A DNA stretch of 64,000 nucleotides from Mangrovitalea sediminis (GCF_002514725.1 NZ_NTLB01000001.1:620001-684000); one strand, 5' to 3'. Shown: positions 17,033 through 26,600, numbered from the stretch's first letter. A program made the numbers and translations. The notes: generated from the sequence alone by a model not told the origin.

Positions 17033-17701
17033 ATGAACATTCTGATCGTGCACGCTCACCCCGAACCCCGCAGTTTCAACGGCGCCATGACCCGTACCGC
17101 CCTGGAAACGCTGCGGGATGCTGGCCACAGTGTGACTCTGAGCGACCTCTATGCCTTGCAATGGAACCCCGTTTCCAGCCGCGCCAACTTCACAACGGTA
17201 GCCAATCCGGACTACCTGAAGCCCCAGGCGGAAGAAATGCTCGCGACGGAACAGGACGGCTTTGCACCCGACATCGAAGCAGAGCTGCGAAAACTGGAAG
17301 CGGCAGACCTGATGATCTGGCAGTTCCCCCTGTGGTGGTTCGGCCTGCCGGCGATACTCAAGGGCTGGGTGGACCGGGTATTCGCCATGGGCCGCACTTA
17401 CGGCGGAGGGCATATCTACGACACCGGCCGTTTCCGCGGCCGACAGGCCCTGCTCAGTTTCACCACCGGCGGTCCAGCACCCGCTTACCAGAAGGACGGT
17501 TTCAACGGCGACATTGACGCCATTCTCCGACCGATCCAACGGGGCATGCTGCAGTTCCTGGGTTTCGACGTGCTCGCCAGCCAACAGGTCTTCGGCCCGG
17601 CACATATGGACGATGCCCAGCGCACTCAGGCTTTAGCCGACTGGGAGCGTCGGCTGCGGGCGATCGAGTCTGAGGCCGGTATTGAAGTGGGACGTTATTG
17701 A
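17033..17701 (+). CDS. NAD(P)H:quinone oxidoreductase, NQO1/MdaB-KefF type
   Basis: 222 residues from the ATG at 17033 (AGGAG upstream). The flavodoxin fold opens with NILIVHAHPEPRSFNGAM, and the FMN/FAD pocket segment QFPLWWFGLPAILKGWVDR is nearly the family consensus, followed by GRTYGGGHIYDTGRFRG and LLSFTTGGP. Enzymes of this family reduce quinones by two electrons and protect against redox cycling. It forms an operon with the preceding NmrA-like gene. A longer frame starting at 16907 overlaps the upstream gene and is not the true start. Confidence 0.9.
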   Translation: MNILIVHAHPEPRSFNGAMTRTALETLRDAGHSVTLSDLYALQWNPVSSRANFTTVANPDYLKPQAEEMLATEQDGFAPDIEAELRKLEAADLMIWQFPLWWFGLPAILKGWVDRVFAMGRTYGGGHIYDTGRFRGRQALLSFTTGGPAPAYQKDGFNGDIDAILRPIQRGMLQFLGFDVLASQQVFGPAHMDDAQRTQALADWERRLRAIESEAGIEVGRY

Positions 17702-17744
17702 ACCGGGTGTCTGGCGCTGAAGTCGCGCGTCAACAAAAGGGGGG

Positions 17745-17779
17745 GATCGATTTGAAATCGATCGCATCGATCACATCGA
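17745..17779. repeat. Cluster of ATCGATC inverted and direct repeats between convergent genes
   Basis: GATCGATTT at 17745-17753 is followed after one base by its exact inverse AAATCGATC (17755-17763), then two further ATCGATC copies (17766-17772 and 17775-17781), flanked by G6 on the left and C5 on the right. It lies in the gap between the convergent quinone reductase and globin genes and could act as a bidirectional transcription stop or be a small repeat element. Confidence 0.5.
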
Positions 17780-18211
17780 TCAGGCCCCCGAGTGGGCGTA
17801 TTTGAATTTCATGTAGACGATCCCCGGATTCAATACCAGCCGCCAGGCCAATTCGACCTCGTCATCGAAACCGCCGTCGAACTCGGCGGCGGTTTCGATC
17901 AGGCATTCCAGCCAGAGATCATAAAGTTCAGGGGGTATATCCAGTCGCCCGGCGCAATGGGATTCGGCAATCCTCTCCAGCACACTGTCCGCCGATCCGC
18001 TGGCATAGAACGCGACCAGGCTGTAGAAAGACTTTTTCAGCATCCTGCGTTGGCGGGCCATATTCGTGGATTTGAATTTTTCGCGAACAGCGGGCGAGAC
18101 AAGCAGAAAGCGCTGATAGAAGGCTTCGAAGAAGTCCGTGCCCTCCAGCGTCATTGCATTGACCCGGGCAAAGCTCTCGTCAAATAACCGCTCGTAGGAC
18201 ATGACGGACAC
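17780..18211 (-). CDS. Single-domain globin-like protein
   Basis: 143 residues, all-helical, with a globin pattern: FFEAFYQRFLLVSPAVREKF (helices A-B with the conserved Phe/Pro region), RMLKKSFYSLVAFYAS (helix E region), and the likely haem-ligating proximal His85 in LERIAESHCAGRLDI, followed by the LYDLWLECLIETA helix. Single-domain bacterial globins bind O2 or NO, or form sensor modules. There is no fused output domain. The GTG at 18211 and an ATG at 18202 are both possible starts. Transcribed alone and convergent with the quinone reductase gene. Confidence 0.75.
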   Translation of the reverse strand: MSVMSYERLFDESFARVNAMTLEGTDFFEAFYQRFLLVSPAVREKFKSTNMARQRRMLKKSFYSLVAFYASGSADSVLERIAESHCAGRLDIPPELYDLWLECLIETAAEFDGGFDDEVELAWRLVLNPGIVYMKFKYAHSGA

Positions 18212-18355
18212 CGATCAGTCTTTTCAGGGAATGCTCCCGAGCGTGTCGCGGCTCATCCTCCTAAACTTAGCATGCCCACCTCACCGCATGAGCTGATCTG
18301 GAACAAGCCATTGCCGACACCTTGCCCCGGGGCAGTCCAACGCTGCAGTCGACCA

Positions 18356-18775
18356 CTACATGCGTCGGAGTACTTCGACCATGTTCTGCTGAATATCGGT
18401 ATGGTGATGCCTTATCTTCCAATGGCCGGCCTCGCGTTGATAGACGTTGGTGACACGAACCTCACCGGTGATGGCCTGGCCGCCCAGCTTGAATGCGACC
18501 TGCTCGACGCCAACCTCATAGGCCATGTCTCCAACAGCGTGTATGAACTGGTCCTTGAGTTTTACCTTGCCGTCAGAAGACGCATGGGCAACCTGTTCCC
18601 AGGATTTCCAGACCTCGTTCCAACCTAGCCGTCGACCACCGATGGGATGCATCGCGGTGACATCCGGCTCATGTGACCAGATTTCGGAGAGCGCCTGAGG
18701 ATCGCCGTTGAGCATGTGATTCAGCGCGCCATAGAACTGCTGGGATGCATTGCGGACTTCATCTTCAGTGGACAT
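18356..18775 (-). CDS. SnoaL/NTF2-like protein (DUF4440-type)
   Basis: 139 residues with the cone-shaped NTF2 fold pattern: an N-terminal helix SQQFYGALNHMLNGDPQALSEIW, the WSHEPDVTAMHP strand typical of DUF4440/SnoaL-like proteins, a repeat of beta strands, and a closing GHWKIRHHHTDI. Members are cytoplasmic hydrolases, isomerases or ligand binders; this subfamily has no defined reaction. AAGGAGAT precedes the ATG at 18775. It is a single gene with its own spacing and no obvious partner. Confidence 0.8.
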   Translation of the reverse strand: MSTEDEVRNASQQFYGALNHMLNGDPQALSEIWSHEPDVTAMHPIGGRRLGWNEVWKSWEQVAHASSDGKVKLKDQFIHAVGDMAYEVGVEQVAFKLGGQAITGEVRVTNVYQREAGHWKIRHHHTDIQQNMVEVLRRM

Positions 18776-19097
18776 GAGGTGATCTCCTTCGGTGGCGAAA
18801 TGTTAAGACCTATCGCAGCGACAACCGACCCGTTAAAGGCTTACCTCACCACCCGGGCACTCCCACCTGCAGCTACCAGCTTATACCGATTGGATTCGTG
18901 TGGATAATGCTCAATTCTGAGCTATCCCGAGTCGTCTCAGGCGTGCGGAATACAGGGCCGAAGGGGTAAGCGTCGGCGATGCCCGATATCCGGGTAGCAC
19001 GAAATATTCCGGATCATTGTCAAAGCCACCCTGAGTCAAACCGTCTCGTCATCCATTTCGTACTAGTCTTGTAAAGACAGATGAGAAAAGGTTCTTT
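18776..19097. other. Intergenic region, no gene recognised
   Basis: About 320 bases separating the divergent NTF2-like and periplasmic-binding genes. It should contain both promoters. A short inverted repeat GTCTTgTAAAGAC lies at about 19067-19079, shortly before the ribosome site GAGAAAAGG of the next gene. No coding or RNA feature was seen. Confidence 0.4.
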
Positions 19098-19901
19098 ATG
19101 CGAATTTTGCCATCAGTCCTCGTCATCAGTGTTCTCATACTCACATCCGGCCAAGCCTACGCTGGCTGCAGGCTGCGCATGCGTGTCAACCAGGTGCCAC
19201 CGCAATACATGGAAAAAAATGGCCAGTGGGTTGGGCTCGGAGTGGACCGAATGAAAGCGCTGCTACACGAGGCCGGGTGTGTGGCGGATTTTGTGTCAAT
19301 GCCCTGGAAACGAAGCCTCGTCGATCTCGCGAGTGGTCGTATAGACGGCATGATCAACGTTAACTTCACCCCCGAACGAGCCCGGGACTACTGGTTTCTA
19401 TGGTACGGGCACAACGAGGATACCGTGCTGGTCATGCGCAAGGACGACGCCAATCACCCCAAGAACTTTCAGGATGTGCTGAACCTGCCGGGTAAGATCG
19501 CCTACGAAACGGGAGACCTTTTCGGTCCGCCACTGATGGGAGCCATTAAACGCAACAAAACTTTCAACGCAAAGCTAGTTCCGCTCACCGAGGCCAAACA
19601 GTACCGAATGCTGACGTACCGGCGTGTCACGGCGGTACTGGATATGGAGGAGAACGCCCGGTACGAGTTGGCCACCAACCCGGAATGGTCGGCGCTGACC
19701 ATGGTTCCCCTGGTTGTCTCCTCGGTGCCCGACTTCATGGCGTTCAGCAAGGCCAGCGTCTCCAAAGAATTGTTTATGCGCCTGGAGAAAGCCAATATCC
19801 GGGTCATCGCCAACGGCAGCTACCGTGCAATAACCCAAGCTTGGCAACAACGCGTAGCGGAGAACGGCAAATGGCACGCAACGGTGCCGGAAACCCACTG
19901 A
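19098..19901 (+). CDS. Periplasmic solute-binding protein family 3 (orphan)
   Basis: 267 residues with a Sec signal peptide (MRILPSVLVISVLILTSGQA, cut near residue 22) and the type-II periplasmic binding fold found in amino-acid binding proteins: WVGLGVDRMKALLHEAG, DLASGRIDGMINVNFTPER and LPGKIAYETGD. No permease or ATPase accompanies it. Orphan proteins of this type in Pseudomonas-like bacteria often lie beside c-di-GMP proteins or histidine kinases and may act as sensors. Here a CHASE4-GGDEF-EAL gene follows in the same direction about 280 bases later, so a functional link is possible but unproven. Confidence 0.85.
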   Translation: MRILPSVLVISVLILTSGQAYAGCRLRMRVNQVPPQYMEKNGQWVGLGVDRMKALLHEAGCVADFVSMPWKRSLVDLASGRIDGMINVNFTPERARDYWFLWYGHNEDTVLVMRKDDANHPKNFQDVLNLPGKIAYETGDLFGPPLMGAIKRNKTFNAKLVPLTEAKQYRMLTYRRVTAVLDMEENARYELATNPEWSALTMVPLVVSSVPDFMAFSKASVSKELFMRLEKANIRVIANGSYRAITQAWQQRVAENGKWHATVPETH

Positions 19902-20132
19902 AAAGTTGTTTGCAGGCTTTAGCCGGGTATTCTCAACCACTTTAAGGGAACAGCCACGCACTGCGCCCCAAGACGAAGAGCCATCCAACTCCCCCGCAAT
20001 AAGCCACTTTGTTTCGTCGGCAGGGGCTCACCGAGTCCAGGTAGAGGAACCGCCTCACCTCACCATTTGCCTTTGCGTAACAACATTACAACGGTTTGCA
20101 AAGTCGACTCACGGCATTGTGTACCGTTGTCC

Positions 20133-20138
20133 TATAAT
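20133..20138 (+). promoter_or_regulatory. Possible -10 element TATAAT
   Basis: A consensus TATAAT lies at 20133-20138, upstream of the CHASE4-GGDEF-EAL coding sequence. No good -35 is seen at the right spacing. If it is a real -10, it would favour the downstream GTG at 20179 as the protein start rather than the ATG at 20137, which overlaps it. Confidence 0.35.
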
Positions 20139-20178
20139 GACAACTTCATATTGTCGTACTGCCGAGAGTCCAGGTCAG

Positions 20179-22875
20179 GTGAAATCGGAACGCGTTGTTT
20201 GGTTTTTCGTTGCGGGTGCGGCCTTGACCGTGATCGTGCTGGTCCTGACCTTTGTGTTGGCGGTTGGGGCCGTTCGCCAGGAAGCTCGGGAACAGTCCAC
20301 CCATGTTGTGCAGGGCGCCCTGCACGCCGTTCGCACCAAGCTGGAATCACTGGCCGTGGACAACGCCTGGTGGGATGAAGGCATCGACAAGATGATGCTC
20401 AAACCCGACCTGGAATGGATCGACCATAATTTCGCCTTACCCACCATGGTCAGCCTTGACGTCGACAGTGTGATTATCCTCGACGGTCGTGGAAAGCCGA
20501 TTTATGGCTACGTCGGTAACGACAAGTCCGGTGCGACCATCACCAAGGTACTGCAAAGCATTGCGCCGTTGATCCAGCAGGCTCGCACCACGCCCATCGA
20601 TAAACCACAGGCCCACGCCGCTGCGGTGATCACGCAAGGCGGCAAACTCTGGCTATATGCCGTTTCCGGTTTCTCGCCGGTGGATATGCCACGCGCGCGA
20701 TTTCAGAGTGCGCCGCGGGGCGCGATGGTCTTCGGCCACCAGTTGACCGGCAAGACGATGAACGACCTGGCCACACGCTTCGGTGTCGAAGGCCTGCAGT
20801 TCTCGATACAGGAGCCGACGGATTCATCGCTGGTCAGCCTTCCTATCCGCAACGATTACACCGGCAATGCCGGTTGGCTCAGTTGGCATCCGCCCGAGAT
20901 TGGCCACCGTGTGACCATACTGGGATTGATGCTGCTGCCGCTGCTGCTCTTGGCGCTGGGGTTCGGATATATCGTTTTCCGGCGCCTGGTTGGCGTGGTA
21001 AACCACCTTAACCTTTCGCTGGTGCGAAATGAGCGGCAACACCGGCTGCTGGAGAGCAAGAACCGGCTGCTGGAAAAACTGGCCCTGGGTGAGCCGCTGA
21101 ACGATGTACTGGGAGAACTGGTGGCATCGATCACAGACCTGCTGCCCGGCACCCACTGCGTCATATGGAGACACCAACAGGGACCGGTCACGACACCCGT
21201 TCGGACGTTAACCGATACCAACACCAAGCTTCTGGAAGCGCCGTCACTGGGCACGCCGATACGGGAGGCCTTGCTCAACGGACAACCTATCGAGCTGAAT
21301 CTGGCAGACGAGGTGCCATTGGAGTGGGAGGCGTTGGCACAAACCGACGTTTCGGCATATACCCGGTTGCATCTGGAACCGGTCCAATCGTCCGGCGGCG
21401 AAATCCTGGGCGGCATCCTCGTCTTCAGAACCCAGGCAGACCCGCTCACCAACGATTGCCAGGACATGCTCAGGACCGGCGCTCATCTGGCCGCCATTAC
21501 CTTCGAGCAGAAAGCCAATGCCGAGCAGCTCGAACTCCTTGCTTACAACGACACCCTGACCGGGCTGCTCAATCGTTACCTGTTCCGGCGTCTGCTGGAA
21601 ACCCGCCAGCAGGAGGCCCTCGACCAGGGCTATGTCGTTGCGCTCATGTTTGTGGACCTGGACCAGTTCAAGCGCGTCAACGATACCTTGGGCCACGACG
21701 CCGGGGACCAGTTGATCGTTGAGGTCGCCCAGCGCATTCGCCAGAGTTTGGGACCCAATGACCTCGCGGCCCGCCAGGGGGGAGACGAATTCACCGTCCT
21801 CACCACCTGCCGGACCCCCAGCACCGCCACGGCCGACTGCCGCGAATTGGCGCAACGCCTGCTGGAGGCCATCAGCCAGCCAGTCCCACTGGAGGGAGAA
21901 TCCGTATCGGTCAGCGGCAGCATCGGTATCGCCCTGTCCGGCATCAATGGCACCGCAACCAGCGACCTCCTAAAACGGGCAGATATGGCCCTGTACCGCG
22001 CCAAAGGTCTAGGCCGCAGCCAGTTCTGTTTTTTCGATCTCGCGGTGGAACGGGAGTTGGCAGACAATCTGGCCATCGAGAACGCCATTCCCCAAGGCCT
22101 GGAAAACGGCGAATTCCATACCCTGTTCCAACCCATTATCGACCTGGAAAACCATAGCGTTACTGGCGCCGAAGCCCTGTTGCGATGGAACAGCTCGCTG
22201 CTCGGTCCTTTGTCGCCGGCCCAGTTCATTCCGGTGGCAGAAAGTTCCGGCCGTATTTGCGAGCTCGGCTACTGGGTCTTCCGGGATGCCTGCCAGGCCC
22301 TTGCGGAATTCCAGCGTCAGTGCAGCCGCCCCCTGACCATGTCGATAAACCTGTCCGCACGCCAGTTCCAGTTGCCCGACCTCGCCCTGAAGCTGGAACA
22401 GATCGCCCGCGAAGAAGGCGTGACACCGAAAACCCTGCAGTTGGAGATCACCGAAAGCGTCCTGATGGAGGACAGCCGCCAGGCCGCTCAAACCCTCGAA
22501 GACCTCCGTCAGCGTGGCTTCAACATTGCCATTGACGATTTCGGCACCGGCTATTCGTCTCTCAGCTACCTGAAACGTTTTCCAGTATCGACACTCAAGA
22601 TCGACCGTGATTTCATCACTCACCTGTCGGAGATGCATTGGGACCGCGCCCTCGCAGACGCCATCGTCGCCATGGCCCACCGGTTACACCTGAAGGTGGT
22701 CGCAGAGGGTATCGAAACCGAGGAGCAACTCAACCTGCTACGGATCAACGGCTGCAACTACGGCCAGGGGTTCCTGTTCGCCCGTCCGATGCCGCTGGAG
22801 GATTTCATTGCCTATGCCCAGAACGGAGTTCCTGTAAGAACTGCGGGGGCATCCGACCTCCAGGGACAGGTCTGA
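20179..22875 (+). CDS. CHASE4-GGDEF-EAL membrane protein (c-di-GMP turnover)
   Basis: About 898 residues from the GTG at 20179 (an ATG at 20137 is possible). A first membrane helix (WFFVAGAALTVIVLVLTFVL) is followed by a periplasmic CHASE4 sensor with the DNAWWDEG motif, a second helix (GLMLLPLLLLALGFGYIVF), a GAF-like region, then GGDEF and EAL domains. The GGDEF site is intact (ARQGGDEFTVL), but the RxxD inhibitory site is not: the position six before has Asp but Gly replaces the Arg. The EAL domain keeps EALLRW, NLSARQFQ, LEITESVLM, IDDFGTGYSSL and AEGIET, so both synthesis and breakdown of c-di-GMP are possible. It probably links an extracellular signal to surface or biofilm behaviour. 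Confidence 0.93.
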   Translation: MKSERVVWFFVAGAALTVIVLVLTFVLAVGAVRQEAREQSTHVVQGALHAVRTKLESLAVDNAWWDEGIDKMMLKPDLEWIDHNFALPTMVSLDVDSVIILDGRGKPIYGYVGNDKSGATITKVLQSIAPLIQQARTTPIDKPQAHAAAVITQGGKLWLYAVSGFSPVDMPRARFQSAPRGAMVFGHQLTGKTMNDLATRFGVEGLQFSIQEPTDSSLVSLPIRNDYTGNAGWLSWHPPEIGHRVTILGLMLLPLLLLALGFGYIVFRRLVGVVNHLNLSLVRNERQHRLLESKNRLLEKLALGEPLNDVLGELVASITDLLPGTHCVIWRHQQGPVTTPVRTLTDTNTKLLEAPSLGTPIREALLNGQPIELNLADEVPLEWEALAQTDVSAYTRLHLEPVQSSGGEILGGILVFRTQADPLTNDCQDMLRTGAHLAAITFEQKANAEQLELLAYNDTLTGLLNRYLFRRLLETRQQEALDQGYVVALMFVDLDQFKRVNDTLGHDAGDQLIVEVAQRIRQSLGPNDLAARQGGDEFTVLTTCRTPSTATADCRELAQRLLEAISQPVPLEGESVSVSGSIGIALSGINGTATSDLLKRADMALYRAKGLGRSQFCFFDLAVERELADNLAIENAIPQGLENGEFHTLFQPIIDLENHSVTGAEALLRWNSSLLGPLSPAQFIPVAESSGRICELGYWVFRDACQALAEFQRQCSRPLTMSINLSARQFQLPDLALKLEQIAREEGVTPKTLQLEITESVLMEDSRQAAQTLEDLRQRGFNIAIDDFGTGYSSLSYLKRFPVSTLKIDRDFITHLSEMHWDRALADAIVAMAHRLHLKVVAEGIETEEQLNLLRINGCNYGQGFLFARPMPLEDFIAYAQNGVPVRTAGASDLQGQV

Positions 22876-22881
22876 AAGGGG

Positions 22882-23727
22882 CTAGAACAGCCCCATCTGC
22901 GGTCGCTCTTCGTCGAGGCACAGGGCTTCCACGCCCGCCACCCTTTCACTCAGCAATCCATGCCATAACGTCGCCAGCGACAGCGCATCTCCGTTATCCG
23001 GCATGTGCATGAAAACAAAGGGGTGTGCCCCCGCCTCGATCCAGCGACCCACCCGCTCCACCCAGGGCGCCAGAAAAGCACGATTGGCTTCCAGGTCGGG
23101 ATGACCGATATAGCGGATGACAGGAGCGGCCTCAACCGGTAGCAGGTGAACCGGAACCCGGGGCTTCTTTCGCTGGGCATCAATGGTCGCCGCATCCTCC
23201 GGCGCTGCCGCGAAAAGGGCCCGGCTGTCGAAGCAGACCCGGGCAACGTTCCTTTCACGTAGGCCGCGATTGAGGACTCTTTCCTCTTCACCTTTGCTGA
23301 AAAAGGCCGGATGACGCACTTCGACGGTACAGGTCAGCGGCGCAGGCAGGGTATCGATCAGTCGCCACAGGTGATCAAGGCTGGTAGGACCAAAAGCCGC
23401 CGGAAGCTGCACGAGAAAAGGGCCAAGTACATCCGACAGCGGGGAAAGGATTTCCAGGAAATCCAGTACCTGCTTATCGACGCTGGTCAATAGAAGATCG
23501 TGCGTGATCCGGCGGGGAAACTTGAACAGGAAGCGGAAGTCGTCGGGCACCTGCTGGCGCCATTGTTGGCATTGCTCACGGCTGGGGGTCGCGTAAAAGG
23601 TGGTGTTGCCCTCGACACAGTTCAGCACCTTGCTGTATCGCTCCAGCGGACTTCGACCGGCTGGGAGCCGTGCGTTCCAGTCAGGGTGTTGCCACTGTGG
23701 ACAGCCGAGGAAGTAGGGTTGTGCCAT
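22882..23727 (-). CDS. DUF72 family protein (YecE-like)
   Basis: 281 residues beginning MAQPYFLGCPQWQHPDW, the typical YecE/DUF72 N-terminus, with a TIM-barrel-like body that includes NCVEGNTTFYATPS, FRFLFKFPRRITHD, EVRHPAFF and a C-terminal FMHMPDNGDALSLA. The family is widespread, cytoplasmic and of unknown reaction. The same frame is open up to 23958, but the family consensus begins at the ATG at 23727. The stop is only 6 bases from the end of the convergent GGDEF-EAL gene. Confidence 0.85.
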   Translation of the reverse strand: MAQPYFLGCPQWQHPDWNARLPAGRSPLERYSKVLNCVEGNTTFYATPSREQCQQWRQQVPDDFRFLFKFPRRITHDLLLTSVDKQVLDFLEILSPLSDVLGPFLVQLPAAFGPTSLDHLWRLIDTLPAPLTCTVEVRHPAFFSKGEEERVLNRGLRERNVARVCFDSRALFAAAPEDAATIDAQRKKPRVPVHLLPVEAAPVIRYIGHPDLEANRAFLAPWVERVGRWIEAGAHPFVFMHMPDNGDALSLATLWHGLLSERVAGVEALCLDEERPQMGLF

Positions 23728-24020
23728 TATCCAGCGATGGTTGTGAGCAGAGGTAAGGATGTCGGTCCGGCGACCGTCCAATCGCCATTCTACCCTTTCT
23801 TTCATGGATTCAACCGACCATTGGGCTGCTTTTTGGATGAATGCGCCAGCGCATGCCCTCCCCGCCAGTTCGTCGATCAGGGTATCGTCATTGCGATCAT
23901 CCAGATTGTAGTGATTCCGACCACAGGCGATCGGCGTCATCTTCGGGGCGTCAGCCACTAGCGTTGGGGGGACGTTACGCGCCGTTATCGATTACGTACG
24001 TCAGCAGGCATAACCCGGCC

Positions 24021-24491
24021 TCAGTGATCATAGAATCCCTCGGCACCCAGGGCTGTGCGAATCAGGCCGACAAGGCGATTGCTGAGCTGCCGATAATCCG
24101 GGTAAGGCGTCAGCAGCAAACGTTTGCTGGTATCCACCAGCACCTCAGGGGCATCGGCAAGGGGCTGTGCCTGGTGCTGCAGGAACTCGAAGCGTTGCAG
24201 GTTGTCCTTGCCGCCAATCCAATGCCACACAGGCAGGTCCCCTATCTGCGGGGCGAAGCATAACGCCGTGTGCTGGAAGAGTGCGTCGTCTTTGAAGGTG
24301 CGCCAGTCGTTCGCGACCGGGCAGGTAATTTTGGCCAACAGCGTCACGATCTTGCGCCAGTGGTTGGAGTTGGCGGCGACCAAAGCCTGGGCACTGGGGC
24401 GATCCCGGAACTGCTCAAGGCCATTCGGGCGATGAGGGAGGTAAAGCACCAGTTTCGGATGGGACGGGCCCAGGGAGTCAGGGGGGAGCAT
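24021..24491 (-). CDS. Conserved-looking hypothetical protein
   Basis: About 156 residues from the ATG at 24491: LPPDSLGPSHPKLVLYLPHR, a central NDWRTFKDDALFQHTALCFAP, and a C-terminal LLTPYPDYRQLSNRLVGLI. It has no signal peptide, membrane segment or known motif; the pattern of hydrophobic strands separated by polar turns and the normal codon usage suggest a real cytoplasmic protein of unknown family. Start choice is uncertain because the frame is open to 24539. It stands alone between the DUF72 gene and a gene-poor stretch. Confidence 0.55.
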   Translation of the reverse strand: MLPPDSLGPSHPKLVLYLPHRPNGLEQFRDRPSAQALVAANSNHWRKIVTLLAKITCPVANDWRTFKDDALFQHTALCFAPQIGDLPVWHWIGGKDNLQRFEFLQHQAQPLADAPEVLVDTSKRLLLTPYPDYRQLSNRLVGLIRTALGAEGFYDH

Positions 24492-24539
24492 AGCGTGGTT
24501 ACTCAAACTCAATCTATGAAGTACGCGGGAGCCATACAA

Positions 24540-25130
24540 AGTGGCCAGAACCGCCCTGAAGCGATGCTGCGCCCATTGCTGACATCACTCTATCTTGACC
24601 CAAGTCATCTGCATAGCCGCTGGGATTACGTATGGTTATAACCAAGCTTGAGGTGGCCCCGCCAGGAACATTTCCTTAGAGGTGGTAGCCCTTGGACTGC
24701 TGTTGGCTTTAGTCCCCTATTTCTGTCTCTATACGAACGGCGCTGCGCTGCGCGCCCAGGCACAGAACACTGAAGATGGACACGCCCAGCAGTCATAACA
24801 AGGTCTTTACCTTGCACAAACAGATCGCCCTCCCTATCGCCAGGCATGGCATGTCTCTGCGTGACATCAAACGCCCAAGGCTGTGCTTTTCGGCGGGCGG
24901 TATGCACCGAGGCGCACTTCGCTGCGAGGAATGAGCCTGATGTCTGAATTGCCGCGCTAAGCGCTTATAAGGAGATTTGCCCGAATGACCAAAGCAGAGA
25001 CGCCTGACATCCATCGGCATTGACAGCTCAAAAGGACGTTTCAGCGGCTTGAGTCGGTCGCTCGCACGATAGTGTGCCATGAAGGGAAAAGGAACTCCTT
25101 GGAGTCATTCCTTCAAGGAGGAGGTGGACC
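24540..25130. other. Gene-poor region before the sigma-54 regulator
   Basis: About 590 bases with no convincing gene on either strand. The last 40 bases hold the ribosome site AAGGAGGAGG of the downstream regulator, and CTCCTT at 25095-25100 can pair with AAGGAG at 25115-25120. Nothing else was recognised, and the short open frames lack ribosome sites. Confidence 0.45.
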
Positions 25131-26456
25131 GTGGGAAAGCGCAACTTACTTTATCTTTCAGAGGTGGTAGCGGGTCCAATCGACCCTGCCGTATTGGCTA
25201 ACACGTGGAGCATCTATTCGGCCTCAAGTATCAAGGAAGCCTGCGAGGTTGCATCGGATAGCAATTTTCGCGTCGGCCTTCTAGTGCTGAATGGAGGGAC
25301 ATCAACACCGGCAGCCTACGAAGAGTTGATATTGGCCTCGCCGCGAACAGCCTGGGTCGCGGCCCTCCCTCAGGAAGGGTTGCTGCGCTCCGACTATCGC
25401 CACTTGATTGGGCGGGGATTTTTCGATTTTCATACGCTGCCCGTCAATTACCCGCTGCTAAATGCCCAACTGGGTCATGCATTTGGCATGGCCCGACTTA
25501 AGGATCCGATAGTTCCCCCAGAACAATGCAATAGCGACTACCAGATCGTGGGTGACAGCCCCGTTATCCAGAAAACCCTACGTCATATCGAAAAGATGGC
25601 CACGGCCAACGCACCCGTTCTCATTCGTGGGGAAAGTGGAACCGGTAAGGAGCTTGCGGCTCGCGCAGTACACCACCAGTCTGCGCGGCGTCAGCAAGTA
25701 TTCGTCACCATTAATTGCGGCGCGCTGCCATCGAGCCTGATCCAATCGGAGTTGTTCGGCTATGAGCGCGGCGCCTTTACCGGCGCCAACCGTCGCAAAA
25801 TTGGTCGCATCGAAGCCGCCAATGAGGGAACCCTGTTCCTGGACGAAATCGGCGACCTTCCCCTGGACTTACAGGCCAATCTGCTCCGATTTCTGGAAGA
25901 GCAAACTATCGAGCGCATTGGAGGACATGAATCGATTCAGGTGGATGTCCGAGTCGTTGCTGCCACCCACGTCAACCTCGAAAAAGCAGTCGCCGAAGGG
26001 CGTTTTCGGGAGGACCTTTACTATCGACTCAACGTCCTCAATCTGACGATGCCGCCGCTGCGCGATCGCATCGAGGATATAGAGCCGCTGGCACAATACT
26101 ATTTTGACCGCTTCTCCAACGAACGAAACCTGTCCGTCAAGGGTTTCAGTCATCAGGCCACCAGCATCATGCGCCAACACGGCTGGCCGGGAAATGTCAG
26201 GGAACTGGTCAATCGCGTCCGACGGGCGATGGTGATGTGTGAACGACGCCTGATAACCCCAATCGAACTGGGCCTCGATCACCACACCGTCCGTCAAACG
26301 CAGTCACTGCACGAAGCCCGGGACAGTGCCGAAAAAGATGTCATCAAAACCTGCCTGCGTCAAAACAACAATAACATCTCGATAACCGCCAAATCGCTTG
26401 GCGTCAGCCGGCTCACGCTTTACCGCCTGCTGGATAAACACAACCTCCGGGAATGA
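25131..26456 (+). CDS. Sigma-54-dependent activator with VpsR-like N-terminal domain
   Basis: 441 residues starting at a GTG with AAGGAGGAGG upstream. Residues 1-125 resemble the VpsR N-terminal domain, a degenerate receiver. The AAA+ domain has Walker A GESGTGKE (167-174), the sigma-54 contact loop GAFTGA (214-219) intact, and Walker B LFLDEIG (235-241). A Fis-type helix-turn-helix ends the protein ([19 protein letters not shown]). VpsR of Vibrio binds c-di-GMP and activates exopolysaccharide genes. Here the next gene, a glycine-rich exported protein, has a strong -24/-12 promoter 66 bases before its start, so this regulator probably drives the surface-fibre locus. Whether the N-terminal domain binds c-di-GMP cannot be told by eye. 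Confidence 0.92.
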   Translation: MGKRNLLYLSEVVAGPIDPAVLANTWSIYSASSIKEACEVASDSNFRVGLLVLNGGTSTPAAYEELILASPRTAWVAALPQEGLLRSDYRHLIGRGFFDFHTLPVNYPLLNAQLGHAFGMARLKDPIVPPEQCNSDYQIVGDSPVIQKTLRHIEKMATANAPVLIRGESGTGKELAARAVHHQSARRQQVFVTINCGALPSSLIQSELFGYERGAFTGANRRKIGRIEAANEGTLFLDEIGDLPLDLQANLLRFLEEQTIERIGGHESIQVDVRVVAATHVNLEKAVAEGRFREDLYYRLNVLNLTMPPLRDRIEDIEPLAQYYFDRFSNERNLSVKGFSHQATSIMRQHGWPGNVRELVNRVRRAMVMCERRLITPIELGLDHHTVRQTQSLHEARDSAEKDVIKTCLRQNNNNISITAKSLGVSRLTLYRLLDKHNLRE

Positions 26457-26468
26457 CTCGGCCCTGAT

Positions 26469-26486
26469 TGTTTCATAAATGGAACA
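26469..26486. promoter_or_regulatory. Palindrome, candidate activator site
   Basis: TGTTTCATAAATGGAACA is an 18-base palindrome with one mismatch, placed about 210-225 bases before the -24 element. Sigma-54 activators bind such enhancer-like sites. An AACATGT core overlaps its right arm (26483-26489) and recurs at 26594-26600. Confidence 0.4.
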
Positions 26487-26593
26487 TGTCCATCCGTTGC
26501 ACCAACCACACGCATTTAGTTGAGTTTTCGACATTTTTGCCATAATCCCCAAAATAACCGACCGAACCCAGAAAATCTCTGTATCAAAACTGA

Positions 26594-26600
26594 AACATGT
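26594..26600. promoter_or_regulatory. Second AACATGT copy, candidate activator site
   Basis: The AACATGT core occurs here and at 26483-26489, both upstream of the -24/-12 promoter, with spacing of 111 bases. They may be paired enhancer sites for the VpsR-like activator (inference). Confidence 0.3.

Noticed and set aside
24626-24907. Short minus-strand frame in the gene-poor region
   Set aside because: No ribosome site, no recognisable sequence, composition like non-coding DNA.
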